Of a stretch of 64,000 bases of DNA, positions 12,969 to 22,653 are shown piece after piece. Below the pieces are notes generated by a model. That model saw only the letters and a program-made list of their open reading frames with translations, was not told the origin of the DNA and ran no database searches. The stretch is taken from positions 1,674,001-1,738,000 of the forward strand of contig NZ_CP042596.1 of assembly GCF_009914315.1 (NCBI RefSeq), read 5' to 3'. The stretch comes from Granulicella sp. WH15 (lineage in GTDB: Bacteria; Acidobacteriota; Terriglobia; Terriglobales; Acidobacteriaceae). How positions within the stretch are numbered: the first letter of the stretch is position 1; each line of letters starts with the position of its first letter. Made by a program: the position numbers and the translations under genes.

Positions 12969-13056
12969 GAGCCTATAAAGTAGCTTGCGGAGGTGTGGAA
13001 AACGGGGTACAAAAGGTCTACTGCGTGGCTATAGAAAAGCGGTGGAGGATAAGAAG

Positions 13057-13308
13057 ATGGCGGGAGCGGTGCAGACGATGATGCGCGAGGTGCTGGATAT
13101 CCGGCAGGCGTCGGAGTATCTGGGGATCAGCGACGATACGCTGTATCGCTATGCAAGCGAAGGGTTTATACCGGCTTTCAAGTTGGGGAACCGATGGCGG
13201 TTCAAGCGCAGCCTGCTGGATGCATGGATGGTGGAGAAGAGCGCGGGGCGGAGCGGCGGGGTGGCCGTGATGCCGAAGCAGCGAAAGCCGATGGGGCGGG
13301 CGCGGTAG
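13057..13308 (+). CDS. Excisionase-family (MerR-like) helix-turn-helix protein
   Basis: This 83-residue protein is dominated by the excisionase/HTH_17 domain: LDIRQASEYLGISDDTLYRY, then EGFIPAFKLGNRWRFKRSLL. The start at ATG 13057 was chosen for the GGAGG about ten bases upstream; a longer reading begins in the preceding spacer. Such proteins bind DNA as recombination directionality factors or as small regulators. No integrase adjoins it. Two AT-richer small genes follow on the other strand, so it could be a remnant of an integrated element, though a chromosomal regulator is equally possible. Confidence 0.82.
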   Translation: MAGAVQTMMREVLDIRQASEYLGISDDTLYRYASEGFIPAFKLGNRWRFKRSLLDAWMVEKSAGRSGGVAVMPKQRKPMGRAR

Positions 13309-13364
13309 GATGAAAGATTTTGTAGGGCATGATCAATTAGCAAGATTCTCGTTAATGTTGGTTT

Positions 13365-13502
13365 CTAGCTAAAAGGATCTTCCCCTGGAGCATACTCTTT
13401 TGGAGTTTCTTTGCCTGAACCCCCGCAGTGCTTGCACGTTCCGCCAAGTTCTTCCGTACCTTTCCCATGACATTTACCGCAAGGAATTGGTTCTAGGTTC
13501 AT
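13365..13502 (-). CDS. Small CxxCxGxG zinc-finger-like protein
   Basis: This 45-residue protein has two cysteine pairs in DnaJ-central-domain style: CGKCHGKGTEELGGTCKHCGGSGKE. One zinc ion could be bound by the four cysteines. The ATG at 13502 was chosen because GGGAGG lies eight bases upstream; the longer frame has no such site. The sequence is less GC-rich than the surroundings. Function is unknown. It lies 13 bases beyond the small lipoprotein gene on the same strand and is probably co-transcribed with it. Confidence 0.7.
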   Translation of the reverse strand: MNLEPIPCGKCHGKGTEELGGTCKHCGGSGKETPKEYAPGEDPFS

Positions 13503-13515
13503 TTTGTGCCTCCCA

Positions 13516-13713
13516 TCATTCCGATTTGTAGAGATCATAGCAATACGGGTAGTCACCCTTTTCTATTGGTTCACTCTTCGGCATCGTGACGCATTCCTGG
13601 CCACTCTTTGTGTCTAAAGCCATGCCGCCTCCAGCTTGAAAGGGCATAAATCGGTTAACGGGATGTCCGCATCCAGTGATGGCTATGGTCAGAATGATCG
13701 TAAGTTTCTTCAT
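13516..13713 (-). CDS. Small predicted lipoprotein
   Basis: This 65-residue protein begins MKKLTIILTIAITGCGH, a short signal peptide ending in a lipobox-like I-T-G-C, so it should be lipidated at Cys15. The mature part has two further cysteines (ECVTMP, YCYDLY) that could form a disulfide. I recognise no family. The base composition is AT-richer than its neighbours and the codon choice is different, which fits recent acquisition. Confidence 0.65.
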   Translation of the reverse strand: MKKLTIILTIAITGCGHPVNRFMPFQAGGGMALDTKSGQECVTMPKSEPIEKGDYPYCYDLYKSE

Positions 13714-13781
13714 TCTCGTAGTTTAGTATCGGACAGAATCTAAGTCGCTAATAGTTAGGCTGTTTACGGTGACCACAGAGG

Positions 13782-14696
13782 TCACACCGGGGCCAGAGTA
13801 TGCAGGGTAATCTCCGGCGGGCAGTTCAGCCGGAAGGGCACGCCCACGGTCCCGATGCCGCGATTGACATAAAGCTGAGTGGGGCCGACCTGGTAGAGCC
13901 CGTCGTAGTACTTCGACGCGCCCGGCGGCAGGGTCAGGGGCCGCCCCCCAGGCAGCCGGACCTGCCCCCCGTGCGAGTGGCCGGAGAGGATCAGGTCAAC
14001 CGGCTCGCGGTGCCATTTCTTGTACCGGCCAACGGCGTAGTCAGGCTCGTGCGCCATCAGGATGACCGGCCCGTCCGGCCTCTCGGGCACGGCGAGATCC
14101 GCCGAGGGGTTGCCGTGGCCCAGGTCGTCCAGCGCGGCGAGCCAGAGCCGCTGCCCCTGCCGCTCGATGGGGATGTGCTCGTTGACCAGCACCCTGAGCC
14201 CGCTGGGCCGTATGCGCTCGATGACCCCCTGTGAGCCGACGCTGGCGTCGTGATTGCCCAGGCAGCCGAAGCGGAGCGGGCACGTAAGCCCGTGGAGGAT
14301 CTCGCCGCAGCGGACAGCGGCTTTGAGAGAGTAGGAGACTGACCGGGGACCGTCGCTGATGAAGTCGCCGGTGACCAGCACCAGGTCCGGTGCCAGCGCG
14401 TTGACCCGCTCGACGACATGGCGCAGAAAGTACTCCTCGGTGAACTCCTCAAGATGAAGATCGCTGATCTGCGCGATCCGAAACCCGTCAAAGGCGTGCG
14501 GCAGGTCGCGGATGGGGACAGTGATATGGGTAAGGTCGATCTCATGGCGGGCGATCTGGCCGGAGTAGAGCGCAAACCCCGCGGCGGATAGGCCCGAGGC
14601 GAGCAGGAAACGCCGCCGCGTCCAGAACCCATGAGGGGGCTGGGAATCGAATGATTCTGGCGTAGAGTCCTGCTCCGTCAATGGATCACCTTGCAT
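13782..14696 (-). CDS. Exported metallophosphoesterase
   Basis: This 304-residue calcineurin-like phosphoesterase resembles the YkuE/YaeI group, which acts on phosphodiesters such as UDP-2,3-diacylglucosamine-type lipids in some relatives. A twin-arginine-like leader, TRRRFLLASGLSAAGF, lies at residues about 26-42. Metal-binding motifs follow in order: ISDLHLEEF, VTGDFISDG, GCLGNHDAS, LMAHEPD and LSGHSHGGQV. The start at 14696 leaves about 25 residues before the arginines, long but acceptable for Tat. The substrate is not predictable. Confidence 0.9.
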   Translation of the reverse strand: MQGDPLTEQDSTPESFDSQPPHGFWTRRRFLLASGLSAAGFALYSGQIARHEIDLTHITVPIRDLPHAFDGFRIAQISDLHLEEFTEEYFLRHVVERVNALAPDLVLVTGDFISDGPRSVSYSLKAAVRCGEILHGLTCPLRFGCLGNHDASVGSQGVIERIRPSGLRVLVNEHIPIERQGQRLWLAALDDLGHGNPSADLAVPERPDGPVILMAHEPDYAVGRYKKWHREPVDLILSGHSHGGQVRLPGGRPLTLPPGASKYYDGLYQVGPTQLYVNRGIGTVGVPFRLNCPPEITLHTLAPV

Positions 14697-14747
14697 AGAC
14701 CATGATAGCCGGGAAGGGCGGCGGGGAGACTTAGGTAAGATGGTGAA

Positions 14748-15833
14748 ATGAGTTCAAGTGTAAGAAGAAGAAAGCTGCGGACGCGGATGGCCTCGGCTGG
14801 CGTGGAGGCCATGCTGATCACGCATCTGCCCGACGTGCGCTACCTCTGTGGGTTCACGGGATCGAACGCGGCGCTGTTGGTGGTTGGAACGCGGGCGACT
14901 CTGTTTACCGATGGCCGGTACATCGCGCAGGCGGCGGCAGAGGTGGACGGCGCGAAGGTCGTCATCGCCCAGAAGCCGGTGCTGGCTGCGGCGGTTGACG
15001 CGGTGGTCGCCGAGGGCGTGGCCACATGCGGCTTCGACTCGACCCAGACGTCTGTGGCGGCGCTGGAGTCGCTGAAGGCGGCGCTGCCCGCAAAGCTGCG
15101 CAAGAGCCTGCTGGTGCCGGTGGCCCCGCTGGTGGCCGGGCTGCGCGAGATTAAGGATGAAATCGAGATCGACAAGATGCGGGACGCGGCCGGGCTGGGC
15201 TGCTGGCTCTTCGACAACGTCTTCGAGCACATGGTGCCGGGCGCGACGGAGATCGAGGCGGCGCTGGCGCTCGAGTTCACGGCGCGCATGGCCGGGGCCG
15301 AGCGGATGTCGTTCGACACCATCGTGGCCAGCGGCGAGCGGTCTGCCTTGCCCCACGGCAGAGCGACCGGGGCCAAACTGCCGCGCCGGGGATTCTGCAC
15401 GCTGGACTTCGGCGTGGTGCTGGACGGCTACTGCTCCGACATGACCCGGACGGTACACATGGGCAAGGCCCGCCCCGGCGAGCGCGAGGTCTATGAGGCC
15501 GTTCTAGACGCGCAGATGGCGGGCGTGGCGGCGGTGAAGGCCGGTGTCCAGGCGGGCGACGTGGACGAGGCCGCCCGCGCAGTACTGCGGGAGCGGAAGC
15601 TCGACCAGTACTTTACCCACTCCACCGGCCACGGCGTCGGGTTGGAGATTCACGAAGGCCCCAGGGTGGCGGCGAAGCAAACCCAGACCCTTAAGGCCGG
15701 AATGGTGATTACAATTGAACCCGGCGTGTATATGCCGGGCCAGTTCGGCGTTCGGATTGAAGACACGGTGCTGGTCACGGCCGAGGGGTGCGAGATTCTG
15801 ACACCCTCGACCAAGGCCTGGATCGAGTTATAA
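14748..15833 (+). CDS. M24 metallopeptidase (Xaa-Pro aminopeptidase/dipeptidase)
   Basis: This 361-residue cytosolic peptidase has a creatinase-like N-domain (DVRYLCGFTGSNAALLV) and a pita-bread catalytic domain. Metal ligands are visible as the aspartates in LDFGVVLDGYCSDMTRTVH, the histidine in HSTGHGVGLEIHEGP, and the glutamates in TIEPGVY and VRIEDTV. It probably removes N-terminal residues next to proline. It lies 76 bases upstream of accB, an order (pepP/pepQ-like, accB, accC) common in many bacteria next to efp; no efp is seen here. Confidence 0.93.
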   Translation: MSSSVRRRKLRTRMASAGVEAMLITHLPDVRYLCGFTGSNAALLVVGTRATLFTDGRYIAQAAAEVDGAKVVIAQKPVLAAAVDAVVAEGVATCGFDSTQTSVAALESLKAALPAKLRKSLLVPVAPLVAGLREIKDEIEIDKMRDAAGLGCWLFDNVFEHMVPGATEIEAALALEFTARMAGAERMSFDTIVASGERSALPHGRATGAKLPRRGFCTLDFGVVLDGYCSDMTRTVHMGKARPGEREVYEAVLDAQMAGVAAVKAGVQAGDVDEAARAVLRERKLDQYFTHSTGHGVGLEIHEGPRVAAKQTQTLKAGMVITIEPGVYMPGQFGVRIEDTVLVTAEGCEILTPSTKAWIEL

Positions 15834-15909
15834 AAAGCGGAATTGATCGGCAGCAGTTAGACTGACGTGAGCCGCATCGAGCGGCCTCAGGAAGATCAGG
15901 AAGAGTGAG

Positions 15910-16398
<489 letters not shown>

Positions 16399-16419
16399 AC
16401 GAAGAGCAAGGCGGAACGG

Positions 16420-16549
16420 GGAAAAAGGGATAAAAAGGATAAGAGGGATAAGGCCCAGGCCAGTGCGGCATCTGGTGGAGTGAGTGCCGGTTCGGGCCTT
16501 TCGTTCTGTCTTTGTTTGATCCGCTTTGATCTCTTTTATCCCTTTTTCC
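16420..16549. other. Structured accB-accC spacer with inverted repeat
   Basis: A perfect 16-base inverted repeat (16420-16435 with 16534-16549; arm GGAAAAAGGGATAAAA) encloses a smaller one (AAGGCCC 16450-16456 with GGGCCTT 16494-16500). Such nested pairing could attenuate transcription or stabilise the mRNA between accB and accC. This is sequence symmetry only; no known RNA family was recognised. Confidence 0.6.
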
Positions 16550-16604
16550 TCGTTTGCTTTGTCCTTGGAAGCGGCGAGCCAGTGATGGGACGGAAGGTTG
16601 AAAT

Positions 16605-17954
<1,350 letters not shown>

Positions 17955-17965
17955 AAGCAAAAGCA

Positions 17966-18020
17966 ACAGCGCCCTCGCGCCGGGCGGGCGGCACTTCGTG
18001 CGGTACTGGACGCTTCGCGT
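17966..18020 (-). repeat. REP-like triple-hairpin repeat, copy C (inverted)
   Basis: This copy fills the accC-thiE gap. Read on the minus strand it gives ACGC-GAA-GCGT, GCAC-GAA-GTGC, then CGCCC/GGGCG. The last stem pairs C with G where copies B and E pair T with A, a compensatory change. It ends 15 bases before the thiE start. Confidence 0.8.
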
Positions 18021-18035
18021 GAGAGGCAACTGCTG

Positions 18036-18659
18036 ATGGTGCATGGGCTTTATGCGATTGCGGATTACGAAACGCTGGCTGCCCGCGGAGTAACCTTGCG
18101 CGGCTTCGCCGAGGAGATGCGCGAAGCCGGGGTTACCCTGTTGCAGTATCGCGACAAGGCCGCCGACGATGAGGTCGCACTCTTCCGCGCCGAGGAGATC
18201 GGCTCGGTCTTTGAGGGCAGCGATGCCACCCTCATCGTGAACGACCGCCTGGACGTGATGCTTCTCGCCGGTTGGGACGGCGTCCACGTCGGTCAGGACG
18301 ACATGGCAGCGGCGGACGCCCGGATCGTCGCCGGAGATGGCCGCGTGATCGGTGTCTCGACGCACACGATGGAAGAGGTGTGGGAGGCCGAGCAGGGCGT
18401 GGCCGATTACGTCGCCATCGGCCCGGTCTTCGCCACCGGAACCAAGCGGGATGCGGCTCCCGTGGTGGGTCTCGACGCGGTAAAGCGCGCTCGCGACCTG
18501 ACCCAGAAGCCTCTGGTAGCCATCGGCGGCATCACCCGGGCGAACGCGCGGAGCGTTATCGAGGCGGGTGCGGACGCGGTAGCGGTCATCTCGGGCCTGG
18601 TACCTCCGGGCGAGCGGCCAGGCAAGGCGGCGCGAGACTTTCTCGATCTTTTCCGGTAG
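18036..18659 (+). CDS. thiE: Thiamine-phosphate synthase
   Basis: This 207-residue TIM-barrel enzyme couples the pyrimidine and thiazole moieties to thiamine phosphate. Family motifs in order are VTLLQYRDKAADD (pyrophosphate and substrate contact), LIVNDRLDVMLLAGWDGVHV, ADYVAIGPVFATGTK and LVAIGGITRANA. No other thi gene and no recognisable TPP riboswitch is nearby. Upstream is only the repeat after accC. The permease gene begins 11 bases after the stop, so co-transcription is likely. Confidence 0.95.
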   Translation: MVHGLYAIADYETLAARGVTLRGFAEEMREAGVTLLQYRDKAADDEVALFRAEEIGSVFEGSDATLIVNDRLDVMLLAGWDGVHVGQDDMAAADARIVAGDGRVIGVSTHTMEEVWEAEQGVADYVAIGPVFATGTKRDAAPVVGLDAVKRARDLTQKPLVAIGGITRANARSVIEAGADAVAVISGLVPPGERPGKAARDFLDLFR

Positions 18660-18670
18660 AACTGACGAAC

Positions 18671-20179
18671 GTGAAGACCATAGCTCCAGCCGATCCCCCG
18701 ACTTTGTCGCCCTCCGCCCAGCAGGGCAGCGGCGCGCCAAAGTTCGTAGAAGGGATGGGTCTCTTCTCGGCCACGGCCATCGTGATGGGCTCGATGATCG
18801 GCTCGGGAATCTTTATCGTCTCGGCAGATATGTCGCGGGTGCTGGGCTCTCCGGCGCTGCTGATTGCGGCGTGGCTGGTCACGGCGGCCATGACGATCAT
18901 CGGCGCGCTGAGCTACGGCGAGTTGGCGGCGATGATGCCCAAAGCCGGTGGCCAGTACGTCTACCTGCGCGAGGCGCTGGGGCCGATCTGGGGATTTCTC
19001 TACGGCTGGACGCTCTTCCTGGTGATCCAGACCGGGACCATCGCCGCAGTAGGAGTGGCATTCGGCAAGTTTCTCGGCGTCTTCTTCCCGTCCATCAGCA
19101 AGAGCAACTGGATCTGGCACATCGGCAACGGAAACATCGGCTTGAACACGGCAAACCTCGCCGCAATCGCGATCATCACGCTGCTGACAGTGCTGAACAC
19201 GCTAGGTGTGAAGCTGGGCGCGGCGGTGCAGAACGTCTTCACCTCGGCCAAGGTGCTGGCACTGATGGCGGTGGTTCTGGTCGGAGTGCTGGCGCGGAAC
19301 ACGGCGGCCATCGCGGCGAACTTCGGCGCGGGCTGGCACCAGTTCTGGGCGAGTTCTGGCTGGCATACGAGCCACGCGGTAACGGTCGGGGCCAACGGGC
19401 CGACGACGATGGTGGGCGTGCTGACCGTGGTCGCGGTGGTACAGGTGGGTTCGCTGTTCTCGTCCGACGCGTGGAACAACGTAACCTTCACGGCGGGGGA
19501 GATTCGCAATCCCCGCCGAAATCTGCCGCTCTCGCTGGCCATCGGGACCGGCGTGGTGCTGCTGCTCTACGTACTCTGTAACTTCGTCTACCTGAGCGTT
19601 CTGCCGCTCCCCGCGATCCAGCACGCAGCCGAGGACCGTGTGGCGACGGCGGTGATGGAGGCGGCGTTTGCGGGCTACGGAGCCAAGCTGATGGCGGGCG
19701 CGATCCTCATCTCGACCTTCGGCTGCGTGAACGGGATGCTGCTCGCCGGGGCGCGGGTCTACTACGCGATGAGCCAGGACGGCCTCTTCTTCAAGGCCGT
19801 CGGTCGGCTCAGCGAGCGCTCCGGCGTGCCGGTCAACTCGCTCTGGGTGCAGTGGGCGTGGACCTGCCTGCTCTGCCTGAGCGGAAGCTATGGTGATCTG
19901 CTCGATTACGTCATCTTCGCAGTCCTGATCTTCTACATCCTGACGATTCTGGGGCTGTTTGTGCTTCGCCGGACGCGTCCCGAGATGGCTCGACCCTACA
20001 AGGCATTCGGCTATCCGGTGCTTCCCGCGCTTTATATCGTGATGGCGAGTTGGATTTCTGTTGTACTCTTGCGTTACAAACCTCAATACACGTGGCCGGG
20101 GCTGATCCTGGTGCTGCTGGGAGTGCCGGTGTACCTGGTGTGGAAGAGTTCTGGCCGTGCGTCTGCACTGCGGGCCTGA
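18671..20179 (+). CDS. APC-superfamily amino acid permease
   Basis: This inner-membrane transporter of about 502 residues has 12 or more hydrophobic segments. The helix 1 motif GSMIGSGIFIVSADM is typical of the amino-acid/polyamine/organocation (LAT/AAT-like) group. GTG at 18671 is the best start: it comes just after the thiE stop and gives a normal 30-residue cytoplasmic lead. Earlier in-frame sequence overlaps thiE in another frame. The substrate cannot be deduced. A second, different APC permease follows 40 bases later. Confidence 0.9.
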   Translation: MKTIAPADPPTLSPSAQQGSGAPKFVEGMGLFSATAIVMGSMIGSGIFIVSADMSRVLGSPALLIAAWLVTAAMTIIGALSYGELAAMMPKAGGQYVYLREALGPIWGFLYGWTLFLVIQTGTIAAVGVAFGKFLGVFFPSISKSNWIWHIGNGNIGLNTANLAAIAIITLLTVLNTLGVKLGAAVQNVFTSAKVLALMAVVLVGVLARNTAAIAANFGAGWHQFWASSGWHTSHAVTVGANGPTTMVGVLTVVAVVQVGSLFSSDAWNNVTFTAGEIRNPRRNLPLSLAIGTGVVLLLYVLCNFVYLSVLPLPAIQHAAEDRVATAVMEAAFAGYGAKLMAGAILISTFGCVNGMLLAGARVYYAMSQDGLFFKAVGRLSERSGVPVNSLWVQWAWTCLLCLSGSYGDLLDYVIFAVLIFYILTILGLFVLRRTRPEMARPYKAFGYPVLPALYIVMASWISVVLLRYKPQYTWPGLILVLLGVPVYLVWKSSGRASALRA

Positions 20180-20219
20180 TTTGCTGTACAAGACTTTGGA
20201 AGATGGAGAATTGCGTTAG

Positions 20220-21752
20220 ATGGCGAATCTGCTGGCGATTAAGCCAATGTCAAAGCTGCTGAACGAGGCGAAGAACGAGGGGGAGGCGAGCCTGAAGCGT
20301 TCGCTTGGCCCCCTGAACCTGATCACCCTCGGAATCGGCGCAATTATTGGTGCGGGAATCTTTGTACTGACGGGGCAGGCTGCGGCCAAGCACGCCGGTC
20401 CTGCGGTAATGGTGAGCTTTATCTTCGCGGGCATCACCTGCGCCTTCGCCGGGCTTTGCTACGCGGAGTTCGCCTCGCTGATTCCCATCGCCGGTTCGGC
20501 CTACACCTACGGGTACGCGACGCTGGGCGAGTTCGTGGCCTGGATCATCGGCTGGGACCTGGTGCTGGAGTACGCCTTCGGCGCGGCCACCGTGGCCTCG
20601 GGTTGGAGCGGCTACTTCGTCGGCCTGTTGCAGGACTTCCACATCCACATTCCGCCGCAACTGACGACGACGCCGGGCACGGTGCTCTACCAGTACCACG
20701 ACCGCTGGATGCAACTGGCCGCGCTACCCACAGGCGTAGACCCGTCGAGCCTGCCGCATGCTGCCGGAATCTTCAACCTGGTGGCTTTCCTGGCCATCGC
20801 CGTCGTGACGGCGGTGCTGGTGCGCGGCATCGAGGAGTCGGCCAACCTGAATACGGTGATCGTTCTTGTGAAGCTGGCGGTGGTCGGGATCTTCCTGTTC
20901 CTGGGCATCGGCTACATCTTGCACAACCCGGCCCACGCCCATGCGAACTGGACGCCCTTCATTCCGCCCTCTGACGGGCATGGCAACTTCGGCTTCGGCG
21001 GTATCACGGCGGGTGCGGCTTCCATCTTCTTCGCGTACATCGGCTTCGATGCGGTCTCGACCGCGGCTCAGGAGGCCAAGAATCCGCAGCGGGATATGCC
21101 CATCGGCATCCTCGGCTCGCTGGTCATCTGCACCGTCCTGTATATCCTGGTCTCGGGCGTTCTGACCGGCTTGGTGAACTACCGCGCGCTGAACGTGGCC
21201 GATCCGGTTGCGGTCGGAATCGACGTGACGGGCGTGCGTTGGGGCTCCATCCTGGTGAAGATCGGCGCAGTCTTCGGCCTGGGCACCGTGATGCTGGTGA
21301 TGCTTCTGGGCCAGTCGCGGGTGTTCTTCTCCATGTCGCGCGACGGCCTGCTGTGGAAGTGGGCTGGGGCGATCCACCCGAAGTTCCGCACGCCGTGGAT
21401 CTCGAACATCGTGGTGGGCGCGATTGTGGCGTTCATGCCTGCGGTTCTGCCGATCGACCGGCTGAGCGAGCTGGTGAACATGGGCACACTGCTGGCGTTT
21501 GCCATCGTCTGTGCCGGTGTCTGGATTCTGCGCCGCCGCAGCCCGGAGCTGCCTCGTCCGTTCAAGACGCCTCTGGTGCCTCTGGTGCCGATCCTGGGCA
21601 TCGTCAGCGCGCTATACCTGGTGTGGACGCTGCCGACGCTGACGAAGGAAGTGGTGATCGGATGGCTGATTCTGGGGCTGCTGATCTACTTTACGTACAG
21701 CGTGAAGCACAGCAAGGTGCAGGCGATGGAGCGGGGCGAAGACCTCGGCTAG
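20220..21752 (+). CDS. APC-superfamily amino acid permease (cationic amino acid type)
   Basis: This 510-residue permease resembles the CAT/YfnA branch: the lead SLKRSLGPLNLITLGIGAII, then GAGIFVLTGQAAAKHAGPAV, GSAYTYGYATLGEFVAWIIGW and YIGFDAVSTAAQEAKNPQRD. It is predicted to have 12-14 membrane helices. It is only distantly similar to the preceding permease, so this is not a recent tandem duplication. The two may import different amino acids, but no regulation is visible. A strong intrinsic terminator lies 17 bases beyond the stop. Confidence 0.93.
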   Translation: MANLLAIKPMSKLLNEAKNEGEASLKRSLGPLNLITLGIGAIIGAGIFVLTGQAAAKHAGPAVMVSFIFAGITCAFAGLCYAEFASLIPIAGSAYTYGYATLGEFVAWIIGWDLVLEYAFGAATVASGWSGYFVGLLQDFHIHIPPQLTTTPGTVLYQYHDRWMQLAALPTGVDPSSLPHAAGIFNLVAFLAIAVVTAVLVRGIEESANLNTVIVLVKLAVVGIFLFLGIGYILHNPAHAHANWTPFIPPSDGHGNFGFGGITAGAASIFFAYIGFDAVSTAAQEAKNPQRDMPIGILGSLVICTVLYILVSGVLTGLVNYRALNVADPVAVGIDVTGVRWGSILVKIGAVFGLGTVMLVMLLGQSRVFFSMSRDGLLWKWAGAIHPKFRTPWISNIVVGAIVAFMPAVLPIDRLSELVNMGTLLAFAIVCAGVWILRRRSPELPRPFKTPLVPLVPILGIVSALYLVWTLPTLTKEVVIGWLILGLLIYFTYSVKHSKVQAMERGEDLG

Positions 21753-21768
21753 GTCTCTCTAAAAGCCC

Positions 21769-21814
21769 AAATGCCCCCTGTCTCAAAGTCGAGACAGGGG
21801 GCATTTGCTTTTTT
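21769..21814 (+). terminator. Intrinsic terminator after the second permease
   Basis: The arms AAATGCCCCCTGTCTC (21769-21784) and GAGACAGGGGGCATTT (21791-21806) form a perfect 16-pair stem with a 6-base loop. GC and six T follow, a textbook rho-independent terminator. Its core CCCTGTCTC resembles that of the gltB terminator. Confidence 0.92.
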
Positions 21815-21871
21815 ACGCGAAGCGTCCAAGACCGCACGAAGTGCCGCCCCCCCCGGCGCAAGGGCGTTTTT
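21815..21871 (+). repeat. REP-like triple-hairpin repeat, copy D
   Basis: This copy begins at the first base after the terminator T tract. It reads ACGC-GAA-GCGT, GCAC-GAA-GTGC, then CGCCC paired with GGGCG across an enlarged C-rich loop. Confidence 0.8.
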
Positions 21872-21887
21872 GTTTGTTCTTTTAGTC

Positions 21888-21918
21888 GTCATTCAGAAGC
21901 AAAGCGGAGGAATCTGCT
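21888..21918 (+). repeat. Second dispersed repeat, copy 2
   Basis: This repeats the 9160-9190 element with two A-for-G changes. It again lies about 20 bases behind a REP-like copy, so terminator, REP and this repeat form a recurring composite. Confidence 0.75.
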
Positions 21919-21988
21919 TTTGTCGTTATTTCTAAGTAATGAATCAGTTTGAATCTACAGTTGCCAGATAGCCTGCTAGAGTGTGGGC

Positions 21989-22546
21989 ATGTTCCGGAGA
22001 CTGCTCTTCGCCGCTCTTCTTCTAGGCACCTACACGCTACACGCCCAAAGCCCTGCGGAGGCGGCTGCCAACGAGGGAATCTGGGAAGGCTACGACGGGG
22101 AATGGCGGTACGCCTCACGCCTTCTGGTCTCGATCGCGGAGGCGATTCCGGCTGACAAGTATGGTTGGCGGCCGGAGCCGGGAGTGCGGTCGGTGAGCGA
22201 AGTGCTCATGCACATTGCCCAATCGAACTACTACCTCCTCAGCGTAACCGGGCCGAAGATGCCACCCGAACTTGAGTCGAACGATGTGGAGAAAAGGATC
22301 GTGTCCAAGCCGGACGTGGTGTCCTACCTGAGGCGGTCTCTTGAAGCGGTCAAGACGGCGCGAGCCCAACTTAAGCCTGGAGATCTACAGCGCAAAGTGA
22401 AGATATATGGCAAAACCGTGAACGTAGACGGGATGTACCTGCGGATCATCTGTCACGATAACGAGCACATGGGCCAGCTGATTGCTTACGCGCGCATGAA
22501 CGGCATCGTGCCGCCTTGGTCAGCGGGTGTGGTGCTCCCCAAGTAG
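21989..22546 (+). CDS. Exported DinB-superfamily protein
   Basis: This protein of about 185 residues begins with a signal peptide, MFRRLLFAALLLGTYTLHAQ. The mature four-helix bundle has DinB-like histidines: HIAQSNYYLL in the middle and HDNEHMGQLIAYARMNGIVP at the end, which could hold a metal ion. Such proteins are abundant in Acidobacteriota and resemble DUF664/DinB thiol-transferase-like folds, but no reaction is known for this exported type. ATG 21989 was chosen over an upstream GTG because it starts the signal peptide. Confidence 0.85.
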   Translation: MFRRLLFAALLLGTYTLHAQSPAEAAANEGIWEGYDGEWRYASRLLVSIAEAIPADKYGWRPEPGVRSVSEVLMHIAQSNYYLLSVTGPKMPPELESNDVEKRIVSKPDVVSYLRRSLEAVKTARAQLKPGDLQRKVKIYGKTVNVDGMYLRIICHDNEHMGQLIAYARMNGIVPPWSAGVVLPK

Positions 22547-22616
22547 GCCACATGGTTCAGTCAGAACTTGTTTGGCGTCTATCGGATCGGAACTAATCAC
22601 CAAGAGGGGTGTGATC

Positions 22617-22650
22617 TGAAGGTGTCGAGGCGAAGGCCCCGACACCTTCA
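22617..22650. terminator. Bidirectional hairpin between convergent genes
   Basis: TGAAGGTGTCG (22617-22627) pairs perfectly with CGACACCTTCA (22640-22650) between the plus-strand DinB-like gene and the minus-strand gene ending at 22654. No T tract is seen, so it may serve both directions weakly. Confidence 0.7.
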
Positions 22651-22653
22651 GCA

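Noticed and set aside
17955..18035. Possible TPP riboswitch upstream of thiE
   Set aside because: The sequence is a REP-like copy and lacks the TPP-box CUGAGA and other conserved elements.
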